This document shows positions 51,526-59,648 of a stretch of DNA of 63,489 bases, piece after piece. The DNA comes from JAGVSZ01 sp019137045 (GTDB taxonomy: Bacteria > Pseudomonadota > Gammaproteobacteria > Burkholderiales > SG8-39), in NCBI GenBank assembly GCA_046347635.1, contig JAXMFT010000017.1:1-63489 (forward strand), in the 5' to 3' direction. Every line of letters begins with the position of its first letter. Position 1 is the first letter of the stretch. Both the position numbers and the translations under genes were made by a program. Under the pieces are notes generated by a model. It saw only the letters and a program-made list of their open reading frames with translations. It searched no databases and was not told the DNA's origin.

Positions 51526-51906
51526 CTAGAAGAACAGGCGCTTGACCTTGGGCTCGGGCTTGAGCCGCACTTCGCAATTCGGGCAGAACTCGGGGTCGAG
51601 GTCCACGCCGCGGTCGTACGAGAACCCGCCGAGCCCTGCGGATGCGCTGGCCGTCATCGGCGTCTTGCCGCACGCCGGACAGACGTAGTACCGCGTGCAC
51701 ACGTAGGTCAGCCAGAAGATCGATCCGATGGCGCCCACGAACCCGGGGAGGAAGAAGCGCAAGTCGAGGAACGCGGCGGCGAACGAGACGACGAGGACGA
51801 GCACGGCCCAGCGCGCCTTGCGCCAGGCGCGCCGGCGCGTCCGCCGGAATTCTGCTGACCAGTCGCCGTCGTGGTCCGCGCGCTGGGGCAGGTCGTCCCG
51901 TCTCAT
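51526..51906 (-). CDS. Membrane protein with zinc-ribbon-like Cys pairs
   Basis: A 126-residue protein with a basic N-terminus, two transmembrane helices (about 33-49 and 55-68) and two CxxC pairs, CPAC and CPNC, forming a candidate zinc ribbon on one side of the membrane. Ends in VKRLFF. Function unknown. Confidence 0.65.
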   Translation of the reverse strand: MRRDDLPQRADHDGDWSAEFRRTRRRAWRKARWAVLVLVVSFAAAFLDLRFFLPGFVGAIGSIFWLTYVCTRYYVCPACGKTPMTASASAGLGGFSYDRGVDLDPEFCPNCEVRLKPEPKVKRLFF

Positions 51907-51984
51907 TCGCCCAGCGTAAGGGAGCCTGCGCGGGCGCGGGGGCGGCCCGCGCCAGGCCGCGTGGATTACGTCACTGACGGGGCT

Positions 51985-52455
51985 TCAGTCCTCGTCGAGC
52001 GGGCTTTCCTGGCGCGCGGAGGCGATGACCGGAAAGGCGAGGCAGAGGAAGAAGGTCGCGGCGGCGAGGAAGCCCCGCAGCTCGCGCGGCGTGAGGACCT
52101 GGCCGGAGACCCATTCGGCTTCGCCGATCGCGAGGCCCTGGAGCGTGGCAAGCGCCGCGCCGACGAGGCAGGCGATCGTGAGCGGGGCCGGGCAGTGCCG
52201 AATGGCCGCGGCGAGCTGACCTGCGTCGGACTTCCTGGCGTCGCGTCCGGCGCGCGTGCGCTCGACGAAAAGCAGGATCGCGAGGAGCCAGGCGAGGACG
52301 GCGAGCGCGCAGAGCGCGAAGACGGCGAGCTCGACGCGCGGAGAGAGCGCGCCGCCGAAGAGGAGGCGGACCGAGAGGGCGAGGGCGAGGGCGGCGGCGA
52401 GGCCGACGATCAGCGCGCTCGTGGTGAGGAATGGCCTGCGTGCGCTGGACATCAT
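51985..52455 (-). CDS. Four-helix membrane protein, unknown function
   Basis: A 156-residue protein with about four hydrophobic segments (LIVGLAAALALALSVRLLF, VFALCALAVLAWLLAILLFV, and two later) and a charged C-terminus. No recognised family. Confidence 0.6.
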   Translation of the reverse strand: MMSSARRPFLTTSALIVGLAAALALALSVRLLFGGALSPRVELAVFALCALAVLAWLLAILLFVERTRAGRDARKSDAGQLAAAIRHCPAPLTIACLVGAALATLQGLAIGEAEWVSGQVLTPRELRGFLAAATFFLCLAFPVIASARQESPLDED

Positions 52456-52477
52456 CGGTGGCTATCGGGGGGGCATT

Positions 52478-53281
52478 CTAGGCGGCAACGCTCGCGCGAG
52501 CGGCCCAGGCCCGGGCCACCAGCGAGATCGACCCGTCTGTTGCGGTGGGCAGGCGCTGTCTGATCCGGTCCCTCAAGCGCGCCCGCGCGGTCTCGTCGAG
52601 CGACATGGCGTAGGCAGGCGCGGGCCCCTGGCCGCCCAGGAACGGCCGCCAGTAGTCATCGAAGCTCGCGAACGGCGTCGGGATTTCGATCGGCTTCACG
52701 TCGACGTCTTCCAGTCCGGCGCCGGCGAAGAGCTTCTCGAGCGCGTCGGGGCAACACTGCGGGAAGCGGACGCCCTCGTCCAGGCGTGTGGCGTCCGGAT
52801 CCAGCTCGACCGCCGCGTCCCAGAAGTGCCGCATGAGCTCCATCTTCCCGGCGTAGTCCCACACGTAGGCGGCGATCGTGCCGCCCTTGCGCGTCACGCG
52901 CGCCATTTCGCGGAGCGCCGCGTTCTGGTCCGGAACGAAGTTCAGAACCAGTCCCGACACCACGACGTCGACCGACGCGTCGGCGAGGGGGATCGCCGTC
53001 GCAGTGCCTTGGTGAAGCGCCGCCCGGTCCGCGAGGTTTTCCTTCGCGGTCTTGAGAAAGCCCTCCGAGGGCTCGACGCCGGCGACCAAGGCGGGGGCGC
53101 AGCGGTCCACGATCGACGCGCACAGCGCGCCGGTGCCGCATCCCACGTCGAGCCACCGGTGGCCGGATGGAATGTCCAGCCAGGCGAGAAACATCGGCGC
53201 GAGCTGGCGGCTCCATCGGCCGACGTACTGCTCGTAGGGATTTCCGCGTTCCCAGGTGTCGGAGACTTGCTTGTGGGCCAT
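52478..53281 (-). CDS. SAM-dependent methyltransferase
   Basis: A 267-residue class I methyltransferase. SAM motifs: I WLDVGCGTGAL (about 45-55), post-I GVEPSEGF, acidic loop in LADASVDVVVSGLVLNFVPD. The N-terminus WERGNPYEQYVGRWSRQLAP is typical of UbiE/Methyltransf_11 proteins. Start ATG 53281 chosen; a longer frame exists. Substrate unknown. Confidence 0.8.
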   Translation of the reverse strand: MAHKQVSDTWERGNPYEQYVGRWSRQLAPMFLAWLDIPSGHRWLDVGCGTGALCASIVDRCAPALVAGVEPSEGFLKTAKENLADRAALHQGTATAIPLADASVDVVVSGLVLNFVPDQNAALREMARVTRKGGTIAAYVWDYAGKMELMRHFWDAAVELDPDATRLDEGVRFPQCCPDALEKLFAGAGLEDVDVKPIEIPTPFASFDDYWRPFLGGQGPAPAYAMSLDETARARLRDRIRQRLPTATDGSISLVARAWAARASVAA

Positions 53282-53432
53282 GGTTCGCCCTCCTGCGCAT
53301 CGTGCTGAGAATCCGCCCGTCGCGGATTTGATTCCGGCGCGGGCTGACCTAATGGCATGGACCCATCCCACCGCTGCACGACGGCGGCGGGGAGGAAGAT
53401 GACGTCCCGAACGTCACCTTTGGGAGGATCCC

Positions 53433-54452
53433 ATGCAAACGCTCACCACGGTAGGTATCGATCTAGCCAAGAACGTCTTCCAGGTCCACGGAGTAGATCA
53501 GGTGGGCCGAACGGTACTGCGCAAGCGACTGCGGCGAGCCGAGGTTACGGCGTTCATGGCGCGGCTGCCGTCATGCGTGGTGGGGCTGGAAGCCTGCTGT
53601 GGGGCTCACTATTGGGCACGCGTTCTGGAAGGGCTGGGGCATCAAGTCAAGCTGATCGCGCCGCAATTCGTCAAGCCGTACGTGATGAGCAACAAGAATG
53701 ACGCGAACGACGCGGAGGCGATCTGTGAGGCGGTCAGGCGGCCACACATGCGGTTTGTTCATCGCAAGTCAATCGAGCAGCAGGACGTTCAGGCGCTTCA
53801 CCGGGTGCGTAGCCGACTGATCGGTTCCCGTACCTCATTGGTCAATCAGATCCGAGGGCTTCTGGCCGAGTATGGTGTGGTTCTGCCGCAGAGCATCGGC
53901 CAGGTACGCCGCGGCCTACCTACGGTGCTCGAAGATGCCAGCAATGAGCTCAGCACGCTCGGTCGTCGTCTCTTCAACGGCCTCTACGAGCAGCTCGTGG
54001 ACCTCGACAAACGCATTGAGGAATTCGACGAAGAGATCGCGCGGCTATTTCGCAGCAACTCAGTGTGCCAGCGCATCGGTGAGATCGAAGGGGTCGGCCC
54101 GCTCATTGCCACTGCCATGATCTCGGCTATCGGGGACGGGCGATCCTTCAAGAATGGCCGACAGCTCTCGGCATGGCTTGGCCTGGTGCCCCGGCAAGAA
54201 TCGAGTGGCGGTAAGACTCGGCTGCTCGGCATCAGTAAGCGCGGTGACTCGTACCTGCGTACCCTACTTGTACACGGCGCTCGATCGGTCGTTTACAGAG
54301 CGGGAAGCAAGGCCGACAGGCGAAGCCACTGGATCGCCGACAAGCAGCGCCGCCTCGGCACCAACCGCGCGTGCGTGGCGGTGGCGAACAAGAACGCTCG
54401 GATCATCTGGGCGATGCTCGCCAATGAGCAGCGCTATCTCAAATCAACCTGA
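53433..54452 (+). CDS. IS110-family transposase (DEDD/serine type)
   Basis: A 339-residue transposase with the N-terminal DEDD RuvC-like domain (GIDLAKNVFQVHG with Asp9, VVGLEACCG with Glu, KNDANDAEAI with two Asp) and the C-terminal Transposase_20 domain, with IEGVGPLIATAM, the serine region ESSGGKTRLLG and YLRTLLVHGARS. Intact, so potentially active. Family enzymes are guided by a structured RNA from the element. Confidence 0.85.
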   Translation: MQTLTTVGIDLAKNVFQVHGVDQVGRTVLRKRLRRAEVTAFMARLPSCVVGLEACCGAHYWARVLEGLGHQVKLIAPQFVKPYVMSNKNDANDAEAICEAVRRPHMRFVHRKSIEQQDVQALHRVRSRLIGSRTSLVNQIRGLLAEYGVVLPQSIGQVRRGLPTVLEDASNELSTLGRRLFNGLYEQLVDLDKRIEEFDEEIARLFRSNSVCQRIGEIEGVGPLIATAMISAIGDGRSFKNGRQLSAWLGLVPRQESSGGKTRLLGISKRGDSYLRTLLVHGARSVVYRAGSKADRRSHWIADKQRRLGTNRACVAVANKNARIIWAMLANEQRYLKST

Positions 54453-54690
54453 CCCAAGTCGTTTCGACCCCTTCCTTCGGCTGCTGAGCATCCTCGTTGA
54501 TGGCGAAATCGGTGAGACCGGCTTCTTCAGAACCTGCCCTGGGCAAGGCCAAGCAAGGCCGTTGACCTGATGAGGAGGAGAAGCGCGGATTCCATTAGGG
54601 CCTGAGGACTGCGTTCCTCGTCGAAAGGCCGAATGTATGCGTGCAGTCTCTCAACCGATGACGTCTTCTTCGATCGGCGCTCTTGCAGAC
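54453..54690 (+). ncRNA. Candidate bridge/seek RNA of the IS110-type element
   Basis: The 240-base noncoding stretch after the transposase is longer than the 5' side. IS1111-group elements encode their guide RNA downstream of the transposase. No fold was computed; the call rests on element type and spacing only. Confidence 0.35.
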
Positions 54691-54731
54691 GGGATGGGTC
54701 CATGTATGCCCAGGGATCCTCGGACCATTGG

Positions 54732-55580
54732 TTACTTGGGAACGGCCCCCTGGTTGATGAACTCGTGATGTTGTCGGAATTCGATCGGCGTCCGGTAGTC
54801 CAGGCTCGAATGAGGGCGGACGGTATTGTAATGACGGCGCCACACTTCGATGATCACCTTCGCCTCGCGACGGCTGCGGAACCACTCGATGCTCAAGCAT
54901 TCGTCGCGGAAGCGGCCGTTGAAGCTCTCGTCGGAACCGTTCTGCCACGGCTTGCCCGGATCGATCAGCGCGGTCTGGATCCCGGCGATCTCCAGCCACT
55001 CGAGGATCGCCTTGCTGACGAATTCGGGGCCGTTGTCCGAGCGCAGGAAGCGCGGTGCGCCGCGTTCGCTGACCAGGCGGGTCAGGACCTCGATCACGCG
55101 GCCGGAGCGGATGCTGCCCGCCACGTCGATCGCCAGGCACTCGCGGGTGAACTCGTCGATCACGGTAAGGCATTTCAGGCTCTGGCCATTGGCGCAAGTG
55201 TCGAACACGAAGTCGTAGGCCCAGACCTGATTGGCACCGAAGGCCGGCAGCGGACGAGGCCGCGAGTGAGCGACTCGACGACGAGGACGTCGACGCGGGA
55301 GCTGCAGACCGGCCAGACGCCACAGACGATGGGCACGATGGCGGCTCATGTGATGACCCTCACGACGAAGGAAGATTCGAATCCGTCGATAACCGTAGCG
55401 CGGATACTGTGCGGCCAGGCGCTTCATCGCCTCCAGGGACGGCGCGTCGCGCTCGGCGCGCACCGAGCGGTAGGTCAGTGCTGACCGAGCCACTTCCAGC
55501 AGCTCGCAGGCACGCCGCTTCGACAGGCCGCGTTCGCATGCGAACGCGACCTGCTCGCGCCGCGCCTGCGAGCTCACCAC
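54732..55580 (-). CDS. IS3-family transposase OrfB (rve DDE domain)
   Basis: A 282-residue integrase-core protein. The HTH_21 region (YPRYGYRRIRIFLRREGH) is followed by the DDE catalytic residues: VWAYDFVFD, RSDNGPEF and NGSDESFNGRFRDE. GTG start overlaps orfA by seven bases; frameshifting or coupling gives the OrfAB protein. IS407-like subgroup by eye. Confidence 0.85.
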   Translation of the reverse strand: MVSSQARREQVAFACERGLSKRRACELLEVARSALTYRSVRAERDAPSLEAMKRLAAQYPRYGYRRIRIFLRREGHHMSRHRAHRLWRLAGLQLPRRRPRRRVAHSRPRPLPAFGANQVWAYDFVFDTCANGQSLKCLTVIDEFTRECLAIDVAGSIRSGRVIEVLTRLVSERGAPRFLRSDNGPEFVSKAILEWLEIAGIQTALIDPGKPWQNGSDESFNGRFRDECLSIEWFRSRREAKVIIEVWRRHYNTVRPHSSLDYRTPIEFRQHHEFINQGAVPK

Positions 55581-55837
55581 TTTCGGCGGTTGATCTCCTT
55601 GAGGGTGTCGATCTCCAGGTTGCGCTCGGCGAGGATGCGCTTGAGCTTGGCGTTCTCGCCCTCGAGGCTGCGAAGGCGTTTGATATCCGCGGGCTCCAGG
55701 GTGCCGAAATGACGACGCCAGTTGTAGATGGTCTGCTCGCTGATCTTGTGCTTCTTCGCAACATCGGCGACCGGGGTCTTGTCGGCCTCGCGCAGGATCG
55801 CGACCATCTGCTCTTCGGTGAAGCGGATCTTCTTCAT
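55574..55837 (-). CDS. IS3-family transposase OrfA
   Basis: An 87-residue HTH_Tnp_1 protein: RFTEEQMVAILREAD, VADVAKKHKISEQTIYNWRRHFG, and a leucine-zipper tail LKRILAERNLEIDTL. Start ATG 55837. Binds the IS ends. Confidence 0.85.
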   Translation of the reverse strand: MKKIRFTEEQMVAILREADKTPVADVAKKHKISEQTIYNWRRHFGTLEPADIKRLRSLEGENAKLKRILAERNLEIDTLKEINRRKW

Positions 55838-55932
55838 GGGCTCCTCGCCAGTAGCGGGAGCCATTCTCTCAAGTTACAACTGGTCCGAAGAGCCTGGGCT
55901 GGTCAAGCCCACGTGATGAGTCTCTTTGCGAC

Positions 55933-56028
55933 GGCTAACGCTCGCGTTCAGGGGGCGCCGACGAGCGAAGCGAGAAGGGTACCGGCCAGCACCGCTGGCC
56001 GGCGCTCCCCTGGAACGCGTGGTTCGGC
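55933..56028 (-). other. attC site 1
   Basis: GGCTAAC ... GTTCGGC, 96 bases, central arm ACCGGCCAGC/GCTGGCCGG. The last attC of the array; 33 bases from the IS3 end. Confidence 0.8.
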
Positions 56029-56052
56029 CACAAGATATGGGAACGACCCGTT

Positions 56053-56415
56053 TCAGACATGAACCGACGGCGCTCGCGTGGGCGCGTGCAGTCGTGCAGC
56101 CAGCCCCGCTGCAACGACGAATATGAGCGAGTAGCCGAGCAAGAACGCTGCGCCAAGTACAAATAGCGGGCCAACACGTAAGAAGACCAATTCGTACCCG
56201 AGCTGCCCCACGAGTGCGCCAACGTAGTGCGCCCATAGCGGTCGGGGAGCAAGCAGACCGGCGAGCAGCCCCGCGATGATGAGAGCAAGAACGTAGAAGT
56301 AGCCATCAGCATCCCACGGTTCGCTGTGACCCACGAGGAGCGGTGACAGGGCCCAGATCATTGCGCCGGCGATTGCCGACACCGACAGGGCCCACCACCA
56401 CCGATGCCTCTTCAT
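56053..56415 (-). CDS. Cassette membrane protein, four helices
   Basis: A 120-residue protein with about four hydrophobic segments (ALSVSAIAGAMIWAL, VLALIIAGLLAGLLAP, LGYELVFLRVGPLFVLGAAF, LIFVVAAGLAARL). No known family. Flanked by attC sites 1 and 2, with its ATG three bases from attC 2: a compact one-gene cassette. Confidence 0.7.
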   Translation of the reverse strand: MKRHRWWWALSVSAIAGAMIWALSPLLVGHSEPWDADGYFYVLALIIAGLLAGLLAPRPLWAHYVGALVGQLGYELVFLRVGPLFVLGAAFLLGYSLIFVVAAGLAARLHAPTRAPSVHV

Positions 56416-56418
56416 GGG

Positions 56419-56514
56419 GCCGAACGCTCGCGTTGAGCGGCGGCCGACGAGCGTAGTGAGGAGGGCACCCGCAAGCGACGCTTGCGGGGTGTCCGGTTGA
56501 GCGCGCTGTTAGGC
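56419..56514 (-). other. attC site 2
   Basis: GCCGAAC ... GTTAGGC, 96 bases, with the CCGCAAGCG/CGCTTGCGG inner arm. Confidence 0.85.
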
Positions 56515-56527
56515 ATCAATATCAATG

Positions 56528-57118
56528 TCAATCGACGCACGGCCCCTGTACAAAACGTCCGTCTTCGACGAACGCCCTACAGCCAAATCGATTGTTGTCC
56601 TTCGCGCATTCGCCAGTTACTTCGGCCCCCGGCGACGAAGGCCGGCTTGTAGCTAAACACTTGAACTGGCATTGCGAAGAACTCGTGCAGGGCCTTCCGC
56701 CGTCTCGGCTCGGCAGCAGACAGCCACCGGCCTGCAAGATACCCATGCGGACCCACTGACCGCCGTTGGCGAGACAGGTCGCTCTTTGCTCCTCAAAAAA
56801 ACAGTGCTCGACATTGCCGCCATGACGCCCCCAAGCCCCACCTTGCGCTTCGCATTGGACCTTTACATCCGCGACGGTGAGACCGAGGCGACAACGCGTT
56901 TGATATGGAAACCAGTTCCCGCCTTCGGCTCGGCACTTCTCGCCCTGCCAATCTACCCAGCAAGAGTGAACCCACCCGCCTGGATCAGGTTTCCAGGTGC
57001 CCCCGATCTTGGCGCAGTCCTCTTCCGTTCCTACTGACCGGGCGCTGCAAGGGGCGGAAGCGATAACCGCAACCATTGTGCATGCGGATACTAGGAAGAC
57101 TAGGAAGCGCCGGCTCAT
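56528..57118 (-). CDS. Cassette secreted cysteine-rich protein
   Basis: A 196-residue exported protein (signal peptide ends near SAPCSA). The mature part has about 16 cysteines in repeats of the form C-x(3-5)-GG-x-W (KIGGTWKPD, AEGGNWFPY, AQGGAWGRH, ANGGQWVRM), suggesting several disulfide-bonded modules. No family recognised. One-gene cassette between attC 2 and attC 3. Confidence 0.7.
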   Translation of the reverse strand: MSRRFLVFLVSACTMVAVIASAPCSARSVGTEEDCAKIGGTWKPDPGGWVHSCWVDWQGEKCRAEGGNWFPYQTRCRLGLTVADVKVQCEAQGGAWGRHGGNVEHCFFEEQRATCLANGGQWVRMGILQAGGCLLPSRDGGRPCTSSSQCQFKCLATSRPSSPGAEVTGECAKDNNRFGCRAFVEDGRFVQGPCVD

Positions 57119-57121
57119 GAT

Positions 57122-57223
57122 GCCTAACGCTCGCGTTGAGCGGCGGCTGACGAGCGTAGCGAGGAGGGCACCGCAAGCAAGCGAAGCGCGCTTGCGGACG
57201 TCCGCTCGAACGCGGGGTTAGGC
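57122..57223 (-). other. attC site 3
   Basis: GCCTAAC ... GTTAGGC, both boxes perfect, 102 bases. L boxes CGTTGAGCGG and CCGCTCGAACG differ by the extra base that fixes orientation. Confidence 0.9.
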
Positions 57224-57818
57224 GGATGCGCGTTGTGTGACCCTGTCCAGCACAGTATGGCCATAGGCAGAAACAGCGGCAACGTAGTTTCGAAACTGGA
57301 TGTCATGGAGATAGACCTTTTCCCCCAACGGATAGCCTGCGCCGAATTCTGTCTGACGGAACTTGAGATCGGCTCGACCGGCTTGATGCACAATCAAGTT
57401 ACGAAGGAGATGTAGCTCATAAATCGCGCGAGCTACATCTGGATCGACGGGGCCCGACAACCCGAGGGGCTGTATCGTTGCTTCAAATCTGGTCACTCCC
57501 ATTCCGCGCGCGCCCGGTAGGGAACCCACGTAGGTTTGATACAACGGAACGGAATGCGAGACTCCTCGTCAGCACGGATGAAATCGGCAAAGGACACTCT
57601 GAGTGTCTGAAACGCCGGTGGTCGAGCGACTTTGGGAACTCGGCGATCCACGCCACAAACAGGTCTTCGGTTAGGACCTCGAGCCCTCCCAAAGGGCGAC
57701 AAGAGCCTGTGACTTCAGCCGCTGAAACCCATCGGTCACCTCAGTTTCCCGCCCCTCTATACTCCGTCCAGCTCATCGGGTTGGATACGATGCACCGAGC
57801 CGGGTGCGGTCCAATCGA
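57218..57818 (-). pseudogene. Decayed HEPN-like cassette gene
   Basis: Fragments in shifting frames make one protein-like series: MRTQIDWTAPGSVHRIQPDE, then DGFQRLKSQALVALWEG, then EVLTEDLFVAWIAEFPKS, then VSFADFIRADEESR, then YQTYVGSLPGARGMGV, and finally HLLRNLIVHQAGRADLKF. The RNLIVHQ core (R-N-x3-H) recalls HEPN RNase-like proteins. At least three or four one-base shifts separate the blocks. The stop TAA lies within the R' box of attC 3. Confidence 0.5.
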
Positions 57819-57964
57819 TTTGGGTCCGCATCAGCTTCCGTATGTTCCTCCAGCGGCTCGGCGTAGCTCAGAGTCTCAAGGGCCGTTGTGCTCAGTATGT
57901 GCGTCACCTCAACGCCCAAACAGTAATCCAGCACCTCACGTACCGCTTTCTCCGCCTTCGTCAT
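57773..57964 (-). CDS. Small cassette protein upstream of the HEPN-like pseudogene
   Basis: A 63-residue acidic protein (MTKAEKAVREVLDYCLGVE..., EPLEEHTEADADPN). Its ATG lies 24 bases from the cassette boundary, as expected for the first gene. It may be a separate gene or the displaced N-terminus of the pseudogene. Confidence 0.45.
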   Translation of the reverse strand: MTKAEKAVREVLDYCLGVEVTHILSTTALETLSYAEPLEEHTEADADPNRLDRTRLGASYPTR

Positions 57965-57987
57965 CTGTGCTCCATCTTCCCGGATCC

Positions 57988-58067
57988 GCCTAATGCCTGA
58001 GCCTCACCGAGCTGGCGAAAGCAGGCGAAGCCCGCTGTAGCCAGTCAGGTGCAACGACGGGTTAGGC
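57988..58067 (-). other. attC site 4 (degenerate left box)
   Basis: GCCTAAT ... GTTAGGC, 80 bases. The left box deviates at its last base, so cassette mobility may be reduced. Confidence 0.65.
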
Positions 58068-58092
58068 CCCGCGAAGGATAGACGCTTGTTGG

Positions 58093-58482
58093 TCATGGGT
58101 TCTGCCGGTCAGTGACAGCAGTGCGCAGCTTGGCTCGCAAGAACCAGCCGATGACAAAGGTTCCGCCGACAATGACATAGATGATCAATACCTGCCACTC
58201 GGTAGAGGACTGCGTATTGCCGAATCCGCGCTGCCACCAGGCGAAGAACACGAACACGGCGATCTGGATGAGTACGAAGAAGACGCTGACGACCGCGCAG
58301 GTAATGATCACCGACCTGCGACGAGCGAACTTTGCACCCAGCATGACGACCCATAGCGCAAATACCCCGGGAAGGCCGAAGGCGAGCATGTCCATACGAA
58401 GGGTCGCGGCGACCGCCAACAAAGCCAGGATCGCAAGCGCGAACCCGCCGTTCCAGAGCACGAGACGGACCACCGTTCGCAT
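58093..58482 (-). CDS. Cassette membrane protein, four helices
   Basis: A 129-residue protein with helices at about 10-28, 32-48, 58-80 and 96-116 (GGFALAILALLAVAATL, FGLPGVFALWVVML, VVSVFFVLIQIAVFVFFAWW, LIIYVIVGGTFVIGW). ATG lies 11 bases from attC 5. No family recognised. Confidence 0.7.
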   Translation of the reverse strand: MRTVVRLVLWNGGFALAILALLAVAATLRMDMLAFGLPGVFALWVVMLGAKFARRRSVIITCAVVSVFFVLIQIAVFVFFAWWQRGFGNTQSSTEWQVLIIYVIVGGTFVIGWFLRAKLRTAVTDRQNP

Positions 58483-58492
58483 GGTCTGCGGG

Positions 58493-58588
58493 GCCTAACG
58501 CTGCGGTTCGGGGGGCGCCGACGAGCGCAGCGAGGAGGGTACCGGCCAGCCCCGCTGGCCGGCGCGCCCCTGGAACCGCGGGTTAGGG
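58493..58588 (-). other. attC site 5
   Basis: GCCTAAC ... GTTAGGG, 96 bases. The last base of the right box departs from consensus (G for Y). Inner arm CCGGCCAGC/GCTGGCCGG as in sites 1 and 8. Confidence 0.75.
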
Positions 58589-58975
58589 GGCGGACGTGAG
58601 CCGTGAGAACACGAGCGCATTTAGCGAAACGCCTAGCAGCACGGCGAGTGCGATCGATAGTAGAGAGCCTACCGTCTGCCATGACAGAAAAGCAACGATG
58701 AAGGCGATGGCGGTAGCCACGACTGCGACTGCTGATGCAGCTGGTGAAACGGTGCCAAACCGGCGCGTTCGGATCAACGCGAACACCGGCGGCGACAGCG
58801 CGTAGGAAGCGAGGCTGGTGTACAGGGCGATCACGCTCTGCCAAAGGAGCCGGGTACCAAAGCCGTCAGCACCGAACGCAAACGCGTACCAAAGCGCGGA
58901 ACCGATCAGTAGCGCGACGGGCGCTGCGAGTGGCGCCACAAACCAAGTCGGCAGATCCGGGGCGCTTGGCTTCAT
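58583..58975 (-). CDS. Cassette membrane protein
   Basis: A 130-residue protein with about four helices (APLAAPVALLIGSALWYAFA, LLWQSVIALYTSLASYAL, AVAVVATAIAFIVAFLSW, LLSIALAVLLGVSLNALV). Its TAA stop overlaps the attC 5 right box. Start ATG 58975, six bases from attC 6. Function unknown. Confidence 0.7.
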   Translation of the reverse strand: MKPSAPDLPTWFVAPLAAPVALLIGSALWYAFAFGADGFGTRLLWQSVIALYTSLASYALSPPVFALIRTRRFGTVSPAASAVAVVATAIAFIVAFLSWQTVGSLLSIALAVLLGVSLNALVFSRLTSAP

Positions 58976-58980
58976 GCGCA

Positions 58981-59082
58981 CCCTAACGCTGCGGTTCAGG
59001 GGGCGCCGACGAGCGAAGCGAGGAGGGCACCGCAAGCAAGCGAAGCGCGCTTGCGGCCATCCGCTCGAACGCGGGGTTGGGC
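58981..59082 (-). other. attC site 6 (chimeric arms)
   Basis: CCCTAAC ... GTTGGGC, 102 bases. The left arm (GGTTCAGGGGGCGCC) is of the site-1/5/8 type, while the right arm (CCGCTCGAACG) is of the site-3/7/10 type, so the two arms pair poorly. Confidence 0.75.
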
Positions 59083-59085
59083 GTC

Positions 59086-59271
59086 TTATGGATCGGGGAC
59101 CTCGAGATCACGACAGATCTTTCGAGCCAGGAAGTCGTTGATCTCGCGATGACGCGGGACGGTCGATACCTTCCCGGTCAGACGGTTGACGTACACGGAA
59201 TGTTTGCCGCCTTCGCGAAGGAGAACGCATCCATGTGCTTCAAGGTGCCGGATGAGGTCGCGGCGCTTCAT
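59086..59271 (-). CDS. hicA: HicA-type mRNA interferase toxin
   Basis: A 61-residue double-stranded-RNA-binding-like toxin: MKRRDLIRHLEAHGC, the catalytic His in GGKHSVYVN, and a C-terminal helix REINDFLARKICRDL. Overlaps hicB by four bases. Toxin-antitoxin cassettes stabilise integron arrays. Confidence 0.85.
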   Translation of the reverse strand: MKRRDLIRHLEAHGCVLLREGGKHSVYVNRLTGKVSTVPRHREINDFLARKICRDLEVPDP

Positions 59272-59486
59272 TCAGCCGTGAGGACCAACGGCTCACGAAT
59301 AACCTTCCTCTTTCCGACGGACTTTTTCGCGAGAGTGCGATTCGCCCGGAGCACGAGCTCGACAGCTTCGGCCAGGTTGGCGCGAGCCTGCTTCAGCGTC
59401 CGAGCCTGGGTATTTGCCCCGGGCAACTCTTCAACGAACCCGATATATCCCTCCCGGACCTTCTGGAACACGGCGGTGAGCTTCAT
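59268..59486 (-). CDS. hicB: HicB-type antitoxin
   Basis: A 72-residue antitoxin with the degenerate RNase H fold VFQKVREGYIGFVEELPGANTQARTL and ARANLAEAVELVLRANR. hicB precedes hicA, which it overlaps. No separate HTH domain is visible; the short N-terminal type. First gene of the cassette, ending with attC 6. Confidence 0.85.
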   Translation of the reverse strand: MKLTAVFQKVREGYIGFVEELPGANTQARTLKQARANLAEAVELVLRANRTLAKKSVGKRKVIREPLVLTAE

Positions 59487-59546
59487 CCCTGAACTCCGAC
59501 CTCAAAGAACAACGGCGGAAGTATAGCGGGCGTGTGTATGTGAGAC

Positions 59547-59648
59547 GCCCAACGCTCGCGTTGAGCCGCGGCCGACGAGCGCAGCGAGGAGGGCACCGCA
59601 AGCAAGCGAAGCGCGCTTGCGGCCGTCCGCTCGAACGCGGGGTTAGAC
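59547..59648 (-). other. attC site 7
   Basis: GCCCAAC ... GTTAGAC, 102 bases, same class as sites 3 and 10. Confidence 0.85.

Larger units (their letters stand above)
53350..54707 (+). mobile_element. IS110-family (IS1111-type) insertion sequence
   Basis: A 13-base perfect inverted repeat, ATGGACCCATCCC at 53357-53369 and its complement at 54691-54703, brackets the transposase gene. It is subterminal, as in the IS1111 group. The element should extend a few bases beyond each repeat. There are about 60 noncoding bases on the left and about 240 on the right. It has no target duplication, as expected. The right end abuts an IS3 element. Confidence 0.75.
54708..55899 (-). mobile_element. IS3-family insertion sequence
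   Basis: Imperfect inverted ends GCCCAGG-x-x-C-TCGGACCA and so on at 54708 and 55899 flank overlapping orfA and orfB, giving about 1.19 kb as usual for IS3. Both frames are intact. The left end is four bases from the right inverted repeat of the IS110-type element. The right end lies 33 bases from the first attC site. Confidence 0.8.

Noticed and set aside
53282..53432. attC target for the IS110-type element
   Set aside because: The flanks show no RYYYAAC or GTTRRRY box, so attC targeting is not supported here.
55933..56028. attI site next to the IS3 element
   Set aside because: The site has attC symmetry with both L boxes, and orientation puts the proximal end on the other side.
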